The notes: generated from the sequence alone by a model not told the origin. Shown: positions 17,106 to 25,581, counted from the stretch's first letter. The stretch is 33,875 bases of DNA from Acidimicrobiia bacterium (GCA_003231975.1 QIKW01000192.1:1-33875), one strand, 5' to 3'. Program-made: numbers and translations.

Positions 17106-19130
17106 ATGGAACTGTCCTTTGTTTTTGCCGCCCTGAAACGCCGCTGGTGGGTGGTGTTGATCTTTGCCGAACTTGGCATTTTGCCCTTCATCATTGGAGG
17201 TGGCCCGGTTGAGACCACGGTGTTTGAGTCTCAGGCCAGGCTGGTGATTTTGCCGCCATCGGGTTCTCGGATAACCACCACCCAACCAGACCGCTACGTG
17301 CTTGGTCAGCTTGAAATCCTTACAGGAAGAAGCGTTGCCGAGCAGGTCGCCGAGCAGTTGGGCTCTGACAACGTTAGAGAGATCAGGCAGAGCTCTGAGT
17401 TTGTTCACATCCCGGAAACCGACGTTGTTACCGTTTCGGTTCGCGAGGAAGACCCGGCAACGGCTCAACTGGTGCTCCAGACCATCGTCGATACCTACAT
17501 GGCAAGGCTGGTTGCGGCCGATACCGCGGTTCGTGGTCCCGATCTGGCAAGGCTCGAAGAGGAGCTGTTGGATCTTCGAGATGATCTGCAAACTGTGAAC
17601 GCAAGGATCGCGACTGCATACGAACCGTGGCTCAATCCCGATTCTGAGATCGCCCGACCTGCGCCGTCAGAAGTCGCTCTGGTGCCGAACGAGTCGGCCG
17701 AGCGCACGTTCATCATCGCCGAGATCCAACGCAACGAACTGCTCCGTAGCACTATCACGAACACACCATCGGGAGTGAACACCTCGATCGTTCAGGACGC
17801 CTCGCTGCCAACGAATCCGATCACCGAAACGGGCGGCATTTTCGAGATAGCTTTTCTGGTTGGCATGACGCTCCTCGGAGTTTCAGTTGCCCTGCTGTGG
17901 GCCCGGTTCTCCAGGAAGGTTCTGGACGTGCACCACCTATCTGAGATCTTGCAGGTGCCAGTAGTTGCGAGACTGAAGAAGTCGAAGGCGCTAAAACAAG
18001 ACCCGCTTGTTGCCTTCACCCGACTTCCGCAAGACATGATTGCCGGAGTCGACCAAATTGCGGTTCAGGCCGAGGCACTGGCGTCAATCGATCGGCCGCT
18101 CACCATCGCCGTCGTTGGCTCACAACGAGGGGCCGCAACCACAACTGTTGCGGTTGCCCTCGCCGCCCGATTCGCCGCCGCTGAATATTCGGTCCTGCTG
18201 GCAGACGCCGACCGCCGAGACCCTTGGATCACAGATGTGTTCGGGGCTGCCGACCATGGTGGTGTACCTGCCTTGCTGGGAATTGTCGACAAGGGAGTCG
18301 ACAGGATCTTTACCAGAACCAGCGAGCCAGACGTGAGAGTGCTCGGACTTGGTGGTAGCGGAGCCAACCTGCGGAGAGAATCTGCTCCCGCCTTGGTCGA
18401 GGCCTCTCGGGAGGCGGCCAACATTGTGATCTTCGATGGAGGCCCACTGCTGGATGCGGCGTCGACTGTTGAACTTTGCAACGTGGTTGACGCCATCGTC
18501 CTAACGGTGCCGCTCTCAGATTCAAGAACCGATGACCTTGCCGTAGTTGCCCGCCAGCTGGGAAGTGTCCGAAGCAAGGTGTTGCCTGCGCTAACGGCCA
18601 CCAGCAGGAGTGTGGCGTCCCGCCAGACAATCGACGCCAATCTCGGGGCAGACAGTTTCGCTCTTGGTGGGGGCCTCGTTGCGGTGGCCAGAGCCGCCAG
18701 TGAAGGCCGTACCAGCAGGGCTTCGAGCCAACGAATGCGAGCCGAAGACAGCGATCCCGGCAAGCCAGGCTCCGATTCACCAATTGAGCGCCGACAGTCC
18801 GACAGGCAAACAGACGAGGCCGACGATGTCAGCCCGTCTGCACGCGGTTCCGCCAACTCCAAGGCAGCCGAATCAGCCAAGAAGAAGCCGAGTAGGGCCG
18901 CAAAGAGCGCCACTCAAGGGGTGGATCGACGGAAATCCAAGGCCAGGACGCCCGCACCGAAGGGGCGGCCAGAACGAAGGTCGGCCAACAAGGCCAAGGC
19001 CGCATCAACCGACGCCAACCGTCGGGCAGCAGGCACCAAGGAGAAACCAAGCAAACCGGGCGAGAAGGTTCAGAAAGTTGGGGCGGAAGCGCAAGTGAAG
19101 GATGGAAAGAGTGACCGACCAGACAGTTGA
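17106..19130 (+). CDS. Wzz/Wzc-like chain-length protein with degenerate P-loop and basic C-terminal tail
   Basis: This 674-residue protein has a membrane helix near the N-terminus (RRWWVVLIFAELGILPFII), an extracytoplasmic Wzz domain with a helical stretch, and a second helix ending near LLWARFSRK. A ParA/BY-kinase-like domain follows. The Walker A equivalent, GSQRGAATTT (338-347), has Ala-Thr where Gly-Lys is expected, so ATP binding in the normal way is doubtful. LLADADRRD (Walker A') and IVIFDGG (Walker B) are still recognisable. From about residue 530 the tail is low-complexity, rich in Lys, Arg, Ser, Ala and Pro, with no tyrosine cluster. I read it as a copolymerase pseudokinase. ATG 17106 has no strong ribosome-binding site. 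It overlaps the next gene by 29 nt. Confidence 0.8.
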   Translation: MELSFVFAALKRRWWVVLIFAELGILPFIIGGGPVETTVFESQARLVILPPSGSRITTTQPDRYVLGQLEILTGRSVAEQVAEQLGSDNVREIRQSSEFVHIPETDVVTVSVREEDPATAQLVLQTIVDTYMARLVAADTAVRGPDLARLEEELLDLRDDLQTVNARIATAYEPWLNPDSEIARPAPSEVALVPNESAERTFIIAEIQRNELLRSTITNTPSGVNTSIVQDASLPTNPITETGGIFEIAFLVGMTLLGVSVALLWARFSRKVLDVHHLSEILQVPVVARLKKSKALKQDPLVAFTRLPQDMIAGVDQIAVQAEALASIDRPLTIAVVGSQRGAATTTVAVALAARFAAAEYSVLLADADRRDPWITDVFGAADHGGVPALLGIVDKGVDRIFTRTSEPDVRVLGLGGSGANLRRESAPALVEASREAANIVIFDGGPLLDAASTVELCNVVDAIVLTVPLSDSRTDDLAVVARQLGSVRSKVLPALTATSRSVASRQTIDANLGADSFALGGGLVAVARAASEGRTSRASSQRMRAEDSDPGKPGSDSPIERRQSDRQTDEADDVSPSARGSANSKAAESAKKKPSRAAKSATQGVDRRKSKARTPAPKGRPERRSANKAKAASTDANRRAAGTKEKPSKPGEKVQKVGAEAQVKDGKSDRPDS

Positions 19131-19929
19131 CCCAATCGTAAGTCCCGCAGACATTCCCGTTGTGATCTTGTGCGGTGGTCAGGGCACCCGAATCAGAGAG
19201 GCTTCTGAGAAGCTGCCAAAGCCGCTGATTGACATCGGCGGTAGGCCTGTCTTGTGGCACATCATGAAAACCTACGGAGCCCACGGCTTTCGGAGGTTCA
19301 TTCTCTGCCTGGGCTACAAGGCATGGGACATCAAGGAGTTCTTCCTCAGGTACCAGGAGAACGTCACCGACTTCACTATCAACGTTGCCCACGGCGGCGG
19401 CCCCCAGTTTCACGCGTCACTAGATCTTGACGATTGGGATGTCAGCCTTGTCAACACGGGGATCGATAGCGGCACCGGAGGTAGATTGGAGCGGGTCAGG
19501 CACCTTATTGATCAGCCGTACTTTATGGTCAGCTACGGCGATGGGGTTGGCGGCGTCGATCTGTCGGGTGAGTTGGCGGCTCTGGTCGCTCGACCCGAGC
19601 TGATGGCTTATGTAACCGGCGTGCACCCAACTAGCCGTTACGGAGAGTTGCACACAAACGAGGACCGGGTTATTGACTTTGCCGAGAAGTTGCCGTCTGA
19701 CGGCTGGGTTTCGGCTGGATTCTTTGCCTTCCGTCAGGAGTTTCTGGATCGGCTGCTGCCAGACCCCGAGCACTTCTTCGAGCAGGGCCCGATGCAGGAT
19801 TTGGCCCGCGAGGGCCAGCTTGGCCTCTGGCAGCACAATGGGTTCTGGATGGGTATGGACACCTACCGGGAATATGTTGCCCTTAACAAGTTGTGGGCCG
19901 ACGGGGAAGCTGAGTGGAAGATCTGGTAG
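19102..19929 (+). CDS. rfbF: Glucose-1-phosphate cytidylyltransferase
   Basis: This 275-residue nucleotidyltransferase makes CDP-glucose from CTP and glucose 1-phosphate. It has VVILCGGQGTRIRE at 20-33, KLPKPLIDIGGRPVLWHIMK just after, FILCLGYKAWDIKEFF, and GYGDGVGGVDL-type metal-binding context (SYGDGVGGVD). These match RfbF/DdhA rather than the RmlA dTDP enzymes. Length is close to the family norm of about 257 plus a short N-terminal extension. GTG 19111 is an alternative start to ATG 19102. The usual partner, CDP-glucose 4,6-dehydratase (RfbG), is not recognisable in the window. The stop codon abuts that of the convergent PGT gene. Confidence 0.9.
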   Translation: MERVTDQTVDPIVSPADIPVVILCGGQGTRIREASEKLPKPLIDIGGRPVLWHIMKTYGAHGFRRFILCLGYKAWDIKEFFLRYQENVTDFTINVAHGGGPQFHASLDLDDWDVSLVNTGIDSGTGGRLERVRHLIDQPYFMVSYGDGVGGVDLSGELAALVARPELMAYVTGVHPTSRYGELHTNEDRVIDFAEKLPSDGWVSAGFFAFRQEFLDRLLPDPEHFFEQGPMQDLAREGQLGLWQHNGFWMGMDTYREYVALNKLWADGEAEWKIW

Positions 19930-19938
19930 TTAACTACC
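19925..19938. other. Perfect 14-bp palindrome spanning two abutting convergent stop codons
   Basis: GGTAGTTAACTACC is its own reverse complement and contains the TAG of the plus-strand cytidylyltransferase gene and the TAA of the minus-strand PGT gene. The two coding regions touch with zero spacing. It lacks a loop and a T-tract, so it is weak as a terminator hairpin, but it is symmetrical for both transcripts. Confidence 0.6.
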
Positions 19939-20589
19939 GGTGCCCTTCACCATGGCAGAAGCGGTTCTCGCCAAGAACTTCAGGTCGTTTCGCAGGCTCA
20001 CAGATTCCACGTACCCGTTGTCCAGTCCAAGCCCATGGTTCAGGCGGCCCGCTCGCCGCAGCGGTGAAACCTGGAATGGGCCGGTCAGGCCTGGTCGAAC
20101 CAGGTGTCGTGAGTGGTTCCGGAACTCTGTAGTTGCCACCGAATCCAGCTCGGGCCTGGGCCCAACCAGAGACATGTCGCCCCGCAGTACGTTGAACAGC
20201 TGAGGAATTTCGTCCAGGCTGAACCGTCTGAGCACCCGTCCCAGGCTTGTATGGCGCGGGTCAGCGTCGAACTTGTGGCCGTTGCGGCGCTCAGGGCCGA
20301 CGTAGGTGCTGCTGTCGGTCGAACGTCGGCTGTGCTCCATCGTTCGGAACTTGAGCATTGCGAACGGTCGGCCGTGCCTGCCGACCCGCTGCTGGGTCAG
20401 CACGATTCGAGGGCCGAGCTGGAGCCTCAATCCGAGAGCCAGCACAACGAACAACGGCAGTGCCAGCAACAGCAGGATGGCGGCGAAGGCGACGTCGATC
20501 ATCCGCTTACCCCACTGGGAATACCAGCCATCGGGTGTACGCGTTACGACTTTGACCGCCGGGGGCGGGGAATGCTCTATCAGTGACAT
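19930..20589 (-). CDS. Small monotopic phosphoglycosyl transferase (bacterial sugar transferase)
   Basis: This 219-residue protein consists of the monoPGT catalytic core only. It has a reentrant hydrophobic helix (30-55), TQQRVGRHGRPF, LKFRTM (89-94), the catalytic Asp-Glu of SLDEIPQL at 126-127, and LVGPRPEL (141-148). The family moves a sugar phosphate from a UDP-sugar to undecaprenyl phosphate and so starts repeat-unit synthesis. Upstream of ATG 20589 the frame stays open to 20754, overlapping the next PGT gene by 56 nt. That extension lacks family similarity, so I chose the internal ATG; the N-terminus is uncertain. It is probably co-transcribed with the larger PGT gene. Confidence 0.85.
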   Translation of the reverse strand: MSLIEHSPPPAVKVVTRTPDGWYSQWGKRMIDVAFAAILLLLALPLFVVLALGLRLQLGPRIVLTQQRVGRHGRPFAMLKFRTMEHSRRSTDSSTYVGPERRNGHKFDADPRHTSLGRVLRRFSLDEIPQLFNVLRGDMSLVGPRPELDSVATTEFRNHSRHLVRPGLTGPFQVSPLRRAGRLNHGLGLDNGYVESVSLRNDLKFLARTASAMVKGTGS

Positions 20590-20698
20590 TGGTTCCGTGC
20601 CACTCCACCCGGTGGACGCATTATGCCCATCGGCGAAGCGAAAGGAAAGGCTTTTGGCCAGACCATCTACCCGTACCAGTTGATCTGAACTGAACGAC

Positions 20699-22279
20699 TC
20701 AACCCGCACCACTGGATGAAGACTCGTCGCCTGGTGCAGATGCACTGTGTCCACCAGTTCGGGCGGTGTGAGCCGCTGCTAGGCGAGCTGTAGTTTTCTC
20801 TCGCAGATCGATGATCGTTTCGGACTGGGCCACAACAACTTGATCGTTGCCGTTTGCGGGAAGGAATCGCCGCAATGGCAGCATCGCCACCGTTACGATC
20901 ACCTGCTCTACCGTTGCCATCAGGATGCGCAGGTCCAGGCCCACTGTCCAGTTCTCGACGTAGTGAAGGTCTAGCCGTCGGTAGGCGCTGAAGCTGGCGT
21001 TGCTTCTGGCTTCAACCTGCCACAGGCCAGTGATGCCAGGCCTTACGCTGAAGCGGCCCCGGAGTTCGTCGTCGAAAGCTGCCTCTTCCTCAAGCAGAGC
21101 GGGGCGTGGCCCAACAAGGCTCATCTCCCCCTTCAAGACGTTCACGAGTTGTGGCAACTCGTCTATTGAAGACTCTCGAATCAGGCGCCCAACCCGGGTG
21201 ATACGGGGATCATCGGAAAGCTTGAACAGCGGCCCTGATCTCTGGTTCTCGTTGGCTAGATCGGCCTTCAGCTCCTCGGCGTTGGTGACCATGGAGCGGA
21301 ACTTCACCATTTCGAATGTCTTGGCCCCTCTGCCTGCCCGGCGCTGGCGAAACAGAGCCGGCCCACCATCTTCGACTTTGATGGCCATCGCAGTTAGCAG
21401 AAGAATGGGGGCGACGAGGATGAGCCCAACGACGGCGCCGATGATGTCGATGGCGCGCTTGGTTGCCAGCTGCCACCGAGCGGGTTCGTTGGCAGACCAA
21501 ACAACCAATGGTTCGTGAGCCAGAGAACGCACCTCGAAACGAGCGTCCCAGAGGCGGCTGACGCCGGTGGACAGGTGTACGTCGAAGCCAGCGTCAAACA
21601 GGTCGCGTGTGATGTTGCGGAACTGCTCACCCCGGAATCCTGTGGGGGTAACAATGGCAGATTGGGCTTCGTGCACGTGCATCAATTCGACTAGGCGATC
21701 GGTTGGGCCCAGCCATAGGTCGGCCAGTCCGAACTTCTCGGCAACCGGCAAGTGCCCAACGATTCCGACTAGATCGAATCTCGCCTCGGGATGGTCTGCA
21801 ATCACCTCGGCGAGGTCGCCTGCTTCGTGGCCAGAACCAACGATCACGACGCGCTCTGGGACGTGGCGAGACTGAAGCTCGGCCCCAAGTGAGCGAATCA
21901 TTCCGCGAGCAACCACAAGGAGAGAGACCGCAATTGCAAACCCGATAACTATTTCCCAGGCACCGATGTGCCAGTTGAGGAAGGCACCGGACACGATTGT
22001 GGCTGCACCGCCGGTGAGAATGGCCCCAACGAGGCGGGAGATCTCGTCGGTGCGGGGGAGAGTCGGCCTGGTTTGGTAAAGCCCGTAGCGGTGGAAGAAG
22101 CCAATTGTTGCGACAACTGCTATTGCTGCCAAGACGAGCGACTGCGAGTTGGACCGGGCAGCTGTGATTGTGATGTTTGTGATCACGAACACAATGAGCC
22201 AGGCGAGGGAAAGCGAAGCCGCGTCAACCACGTGAGTGGCGATCCGAGCATCTCCCTGGCGTTTGTTTTTATTTGGCAC
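20699..22279 (-). CDS. Large phosphoglycosyl transferase (WbaP/WcaJ-type undecaprenyl-phosphate sugar-phosphotransferase)
   Basis: This 526-residue protein has the full WbaP-type layout. Four N-terminal membrane helices (within about 15-125) come first, then a CoA-binding-like Rossmann domain (VVIVGSG near 144), a reentrant helix near 275-300, and the catalytic domain. The last contains VKFRSM (325-330), the Asp-Glu of SIDELPQL (373-374), SLVGPRPAL and PGITGLWQV. It should prime synthesis by loading hexose 1-phosphate on undecaprenyl phosphate. The tail after about 480 is low complexity. The start is GTG 22279, with AAGGG about 9 nt upstream. It and the short PGT make two priming enzymes in one operon. 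Confidence 0.9.
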   Translation of the reverse strand: MPNKNKRQGDARIATHVVDAASLSLAWLIVFVITNITITAARSNSQSLVLAAIAVVATIGFFHRYGLYQTRPTLPRTDEISRLVGAILTGGAATIVSGAFLNWHIGAWEIVIGFAIAVSLLVVARGMIRSLGAELQSRHVPERVVIVGSGHEAGDLAEVIADHPEARFDLVGIVGHLPVAEKFGLADLWLGPTDRLVELMHVHEAQSAIVTPTGFRGEQFRNITRDLFDAGFDVHLSTGVSRLWDARFEVRSLAHEPLVVWSANEPARWQLATKRAIDIIGAVVGLILVAPILLLTAMAIKVEDGGPALFRQRRAGRGAKTFEMVKFRSMVTNAEELKADLANENQRSGPLFKLSDDPRITRVGRLIRESSIDELPQLVNVLKGEMSLVGPRPALLEEEAAFDDELRGRFSVRPGITGLWQVEARSNASFSAYRRLDLHYVENWTVGLDLRILMATVEQVIVTVAMLPLRRFLPANGNDQVVVAQSETIIDLREKTTARLAAAHTARTGGHSASAPGDESSSSGAG

Positions 22280-22428
22280 TCTCTACCGCCCTTGTTCCCG
22301 CAAGCCTACCGTCGGCCCGCAGCCGGGCACCGTAGACGAGCTCAAGGGTGCTAAGAGCAGATCGGGTGTTTTAACCCACTAAGGGGCCTAGCGAGTAGCA
22401 GGAGGACGGCGCTCCTCCTAAGCATAGG
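22280..22428. other. Intergenic gap between IspD-like and large PGT genes
   Basis: About 150 bp separates two minus-strand genes. It contains a hairpin at 22400-22419 close to the upstream gene's stop and an AT-richer stretch (GGGTTAAAACACCC on the minus strand). A promoter for the PGT operon is expected here, but no convincing -35/-10 pair was found. Confidence 0.4.
22400..22419 (-). terminator. Candidate hairpin terminator after the IspD-like gene
   Basis: AGGAGGA and TCCTCCT form a perfect 7-bp stem around a 6-nt loop, starting about 10 nt after the stop codon. There is no downstream T-run, so it may be a weak terminator, an mRNA 3' stabiliser or simply a hairpin. The stem contains AGGAGG, which could also mimic a Shine-Dalgarno. 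Confidence 0.35.
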
Positions 22429-23124
22429 TCAAACCAATCTTCTTGCTAGCTGGATGCTGGTCGCATCGATGATGTGAATGTTCCCAACCTCGCCAGGAAT
22501 CCCTACCACCCGGTAGCCGAAGTGTTCCAGAAGCTCCGAGTCTTCCCGTATCCCGTCTGGCCGGTCGGCGGCTGCGTGGGCTTTGGCCAGGGAGCTGTGG
22601 CGGAACGCCATCGGGACTTGCGCCGCTCCCAGGTTTTCTCGACCAATGGTCAGCAGAGTCCCGTCAAGCCTGCGACGTTTCACCAGGTCAACCGCGTCGA
22701 GCACCGGAACCACCGCATCAGCTGGCTCGTTGCTGTCCGAGAGTCGCTCGATGAGCGCGGCAAATAGCGCCTGGGACGCCAGCGGATGGGCTGCGTCGTG
22801 AATCAGAATCCATTCGAACCCGCGCGGAACCACTTCCAGACCGGCCGCGACCGACGCCAGACGAGTGGATCCGCCCCACACAATTTGATCTACCTGAGCG
22901 CCGGTCCAGTCCGTTTCTGCTGGTAGAACTAGGACCACGTAGTTGCTGGCGGCGCTAGCGGTTCGCACCGCTTGATCCACCAGTCGCTCATCGCTGGTGA
23001 GGAACTCAAATTGCTTAGGTTTGCCGTACCGGCTGCCCGATCCGGCAGCCACAACAATCGCAGCCGATTTTCGTTTGTCCAATTCCCTAATTTCGCTTGT
23101 ACTTCGTGACGAAAGAGTACCCAT
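22429..23124 (-). CDS. IspD/TarI-like cytidylyltransferase, divergent
   Basis: This 231-residue enzyme has the IspD-family CTP loop AAGSGSRYGKPKQF (26-39), VWGGSTRLASV (82-92) and IHDAAHP (108-114). It differs from housekeeping IspD where the substrate phosphate binds. HDAARP is HDAAHP here, the TDDA-like motif reads EDSE, and the NIKIT motif is NIHIIDATS with His217 replacing the usual Lys. In a polysaccharide locus it is more likely to make a CDP-alditol or CDP-sugar, as TarI does, than CDP-methylerythritol; this is inference. Its ATG shares two bases with the ATG of the divergent SDR gene (CATG at 23122-23125), unless a downstream TTG at 23082 is the real start. Confidence 0.7.
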   Translation of the reverse strand: MGTLSSRSTSEIRELDKRKSAAIVVAAGSGSRYGKPKQFEFLTSDERLVDQAVRTASAASNYVVLVLPAETDWTGAQVDQIVWGGSTRLASVAAGLEVVPRGFEWILIHDAAHPLASQALFAALIERLSDSNEPADAVVPVLDAVDLVKRRRLDGTLLTIGRENLGAAQVPMAFRHSSLAKAHAAADRPDGIREDSELLEHFGYRVVGIPGEVGNIHIIDATSIQLARRLV

Positions 23125-24238
23125 GACAACAGTTCACCATCAAAGCTCAGTTGTCAGCGAAGATCTCTCGATGATGAGCACCAGATTGGACCTGGTCTTT
23201 TCGAAGATGAGTGGCGACGATCTGCTGATCACCGGGGGAGCGGGGTTCCTTGGCTACTACCTGGTGCAGGCCCCGCTGGCCTGGAATCGGGAGAATCCCT
23301 CCAAGCCCGCCATTCGGGTAACGGTTCACGACAACTTTGCCAGAGGAGTGCCGGGCTGGCTCAGTGATCTAGAGGATGTTGCCCTTCGCATCGTCACCCG
23401 AAGTGTGCTCGACCCAATGCCCGATGATGAGCCCCGTTTCGACTGGATCATCCACGCCGCCTCGATTGCCTCGCCCATCTACTATCGGCAGTTCCCGATT
23501 GAGACCATGGACGCCAATGTAGATGGCCTCCGGCTGATCCTTGATGAGATGAAGGACCGCGCCGACTCTGAGAACCCGGTGAAAGGGTTCCTTTTCTTCT
23601 CAACCAGCGAAATCTATGGAGACCCTGATCCGGCTGCCATTCCAACCCCCGAGACATATCGGGGCAGTGTCAGTTGCACCGGGCCGCGTGCTTGTTATGA
23701 CGAGTCAAAGCGTTACGGCGAAACTCTCTGTGTCAACTTCGCAGGCCAATACGGGCTTCCCATCGGCATCGCCCGGCCGTTCAACAACTACGGCCCAGGA
23801 CTGCGAATAGACGACGGGCGAGTGCTGCCCGACTATGCCCGCAACGTTCTGAACGGCCAGGACATTGTGATGCTGTCAGACGGCAAGGCCACCCGAACTT
23901 TCTGCTACGTGGCAGATTCGGTCACGGGCTACTACCTGATTCTCGGTGGGGCTTCGGCCTATCCCGGAGAGTCGTTCAACATAGGCACGGATCTTCCCGA
24001 GATAGACATGCGGGATCTGGCCGATCGGGTGGTGGCTCTTGGCCGCGAGATGTTCGGCTATGAGGGCAAAATCATAAACGAGACGTCGGCTGACCCGGAG
24101 TACCTGACAGACAACCCGAACCGGCGCTGCCCGATTATCGACAAGGCGCGGAATCTGCTTGGATACGAGGCCGAAGTAGACATAGACACCGGCCTGCGAA
24201 GAGCGTTGCGCTGGTACGAGGAGCAATCAGAGCGATGA
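23123..24238 (+). CDS. UDP-glucuronate decarboxylase (UDP-xylose synthase)-like SDR
   Basis: This 371-residue extended SDR has the nucleotide motif ITGGAGFLG, ASPIYYRQFPIET, STSEIYGDP, and GPRACYDESKRYGE with Tyr192 and Lys196. Further on are FNNYGP and DGKATRTFCYV. These blocks match UDP-xylose synthase, including the Glu of STSE and the Arg of the TRTF stretch that act in decarboxylation. The enzyme would turn UDP-glucuronate into UDP-xylose or UDP-4-keto-pentose. The next gene makes UDP-glucuronate and overlaps by 4 nt, which supports the call. A related dehydratase or epimerase is the alternative. The start may be the ATG at 23123, 23171 or 23207, all with weak ribosome-binding sites. Confidence 0.72.
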   Translation: MTTVHHQSSVVSEDLSMMSTRLDLVFSKMSGDDLLITGGAGFLGYYLVQAPLAWNRENPSKPAIRVTVHDNFARGVPGWLSDLEDVALRIVTRSVLDPMPDDEPRFDWIIHAASIASPIYYRQFPIETMDANVDGLRLILDEMKDRADSENPVKGFLFFSTSEIYGDPDPAAIPTPETYRGSVSCTGPRACYDESKRYGETLCVNFAGQYGLPIGIARPFNNYGPGLRIDDGRVLPDYARNVLNGQDIVMLSDGKATRTFCYVADSVTGYYLILGGASAYPGESFNIGTDLPEIDMRDLADRVVALGREMFGYEGKIINETSADPEYLTDNPNRRCPIIDKARNLLGYEAEVDIDTGLRRALRWYEEQSER

Positions 24239-25581
24239 AACTCTCAGTAATAGGCACCGGCTACGTCGGCTTGGTCAGCGGTGTCTGCCTGGCCCATGTT
24301 GGCCACGACGTTGTTTGTGTTGACATTGACGAGGCGAAGGTAGCCAGAATCAACCGCGGAGACTGCCCCATTCACGAAGACGGCTTGGCCGAACTGATGG
24401 AGGGAGTTCTCGGCAATCGTTTTCGGGCAACCACCGACTTGGCCGAGGCGGTGGCCTCAACTGAGCTAACCCTTGTTGCCGTTGGCACACCCTTTGGGGA
24501 AGAACGAATTGACCTTGGACAGATTGAGGCAGCCGCCGCGGCTGTTGGGGCTGAGCTGGCCAAGAAGAACTCGTACCACGTTGTTGCGGTCAAGAGCACT
24601 GTGGTACCGGGAACAACCGAAGACGTTGTTCTCCCAATCCTGGAAAAGGAGAGCGGCAAAACCGCAGGCCCAGATTTTGGCGTTGGCATGAATCCAGAAT
24701 TCCTGCGCGAAGGCGTGGCAGTTGCTGACTTCCTCAATCCTGACCGCATCGTGATTGGTGGGATCGACGAAAGAACTCTCGACATGATGAACGGTCTGTA
24801 TTCATTGTTTCCCAACACCGATGTGATGCGGACCACCCCTCGCACCGCCGAAATGATCAAATACACGGCCAACTCGTTGCTGGCAACGCTAATCTCGTTC
24901 TCGAACGAGATTGCAAACATGTCGGCCGTGGTTGGAGTTGATTCAACCGACGTCATGAGGGGCGTTCATCTTGATCACCGGTTCTCACCAATCCTGGCCG
25001 ACGGCACGCGGGTCAGGCCCGCGTCGCTCACCTACCTCGAGGCAGGATGCGGTTTCGGCGGTAGTTGTTTTCCAAAGGACGTGAAGGCCCTGGCCGCCTA
25101 TGCGCGCTCGGTTGGGGTTCCCGCCCCGATTCTTGAAGGCGCCCTTCAGATCAACGAAGACCAACCAGCGAAGCTGGTGGAACCCGTTGTTGGTGCGCTG
25201 GCACCCGGCAGCAAGGTCACGGTTCTGGGAGCTGCCTTCAAGCCAGATACCGATGACGTTCGAGAGTCGCCAACCCTACGAATCGTTCCCGCCCTACTGG
25301 CCGCAGGCCTCAAAGTCACCCTGCACGACCCCATTGCGCTTGAAAACGCTGCCGCCGAGCTTGGCGCCGACGTTATCTATGAAGATGACATTGACCTGGC
25401 GCTGCTCGGAGCGGACGCGGTAGTTCTTGTAACCAAGTGGGGCACCTATCAGGATCTGCCCCAGAAGCTGGCAGGGGTTGATCCCCAGCCTTTGGTGGCC
25501 GATGGGCGTCGAATGTTTGGTGCTGATCAGTTTGCTCGATATGTGGGAATTGGCTACCCGCAATCAGCTGCGCCCGCATGA
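24235..25581 (+). CDS. ugd: UDP-glucose 6-dehydrogenase
   Basis: This 448-residue enzyme oxidises UDP-glucose to UDP-glucuronate with two NAD+. The N-terminal Rossmann motif is VIGTGYVGLVSGVCLAHVGH. The central domain has NPEFLREG and KYTANSLLAT. The catalytic cysteine is Cys278 in GCGFGGSCFPKD, and the C-terminal domain has AAFKPDTDDVRESP. Length and motifs are standard. It is coupled by an ATGA overlap to the UDP-xylose-synthase-like gene before it and by another ATGA to the epimerase after it. GDP-mannose dehydrogenase is less likely from the sequence around the catalytic Cys. Confidence 0.93.
   Translation: MKLSVIGTGYVGLVSGVCLAHVGHDVVCVDIDEAKVARINRGDCPIHEDGLAELMEGVLGNRFRATTDLAEAVASTELTLVAVGTPFGEERIDLGQIEAAAAAVGAELAKKNSYHVVAVKSTVVPGTTEDVVLPILEKESGKTAGPDFGVGMNPEFLREGVAVADFLNPDRIVIGGIDERTLDMMNGLYSLFPNTDVMRTTPRTAEMIKYTANSLLATLISFSNEIANMSAVVGVDSTDVMRGVHLDHRFSPILADGTRVRPASLTYLEAGCGFGGSCFPKDVKALAAYARSVGVPAPILEGALQINEDQPAKLVEPVVGALAPGSKVTVLGAAFKPDTDDVRESPTLRIVPALLAAGLKVTLHDPIALENAAAELGADVIYEDDIDLALLGADAVVLVTKWGTYQDLPQKLAGVDPQPLVADGRRMFGADQFARYVGIGYPQSAAPA

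Noticed and set aside
18065-18913. A 282-codon minus-strand open frame rich in Ser and Ala
   Set aside because: It mirrors the P-loop domain and low-complexity tail of the plus-strand Wzc-like gene and has no motif of its own.
22400-22419. Hairpin read as a strong intrinsic terminator
   Set aside because: The 7-bp stem is perfect but no T-run follows in either direction, so it is listed only as a weak candidate.
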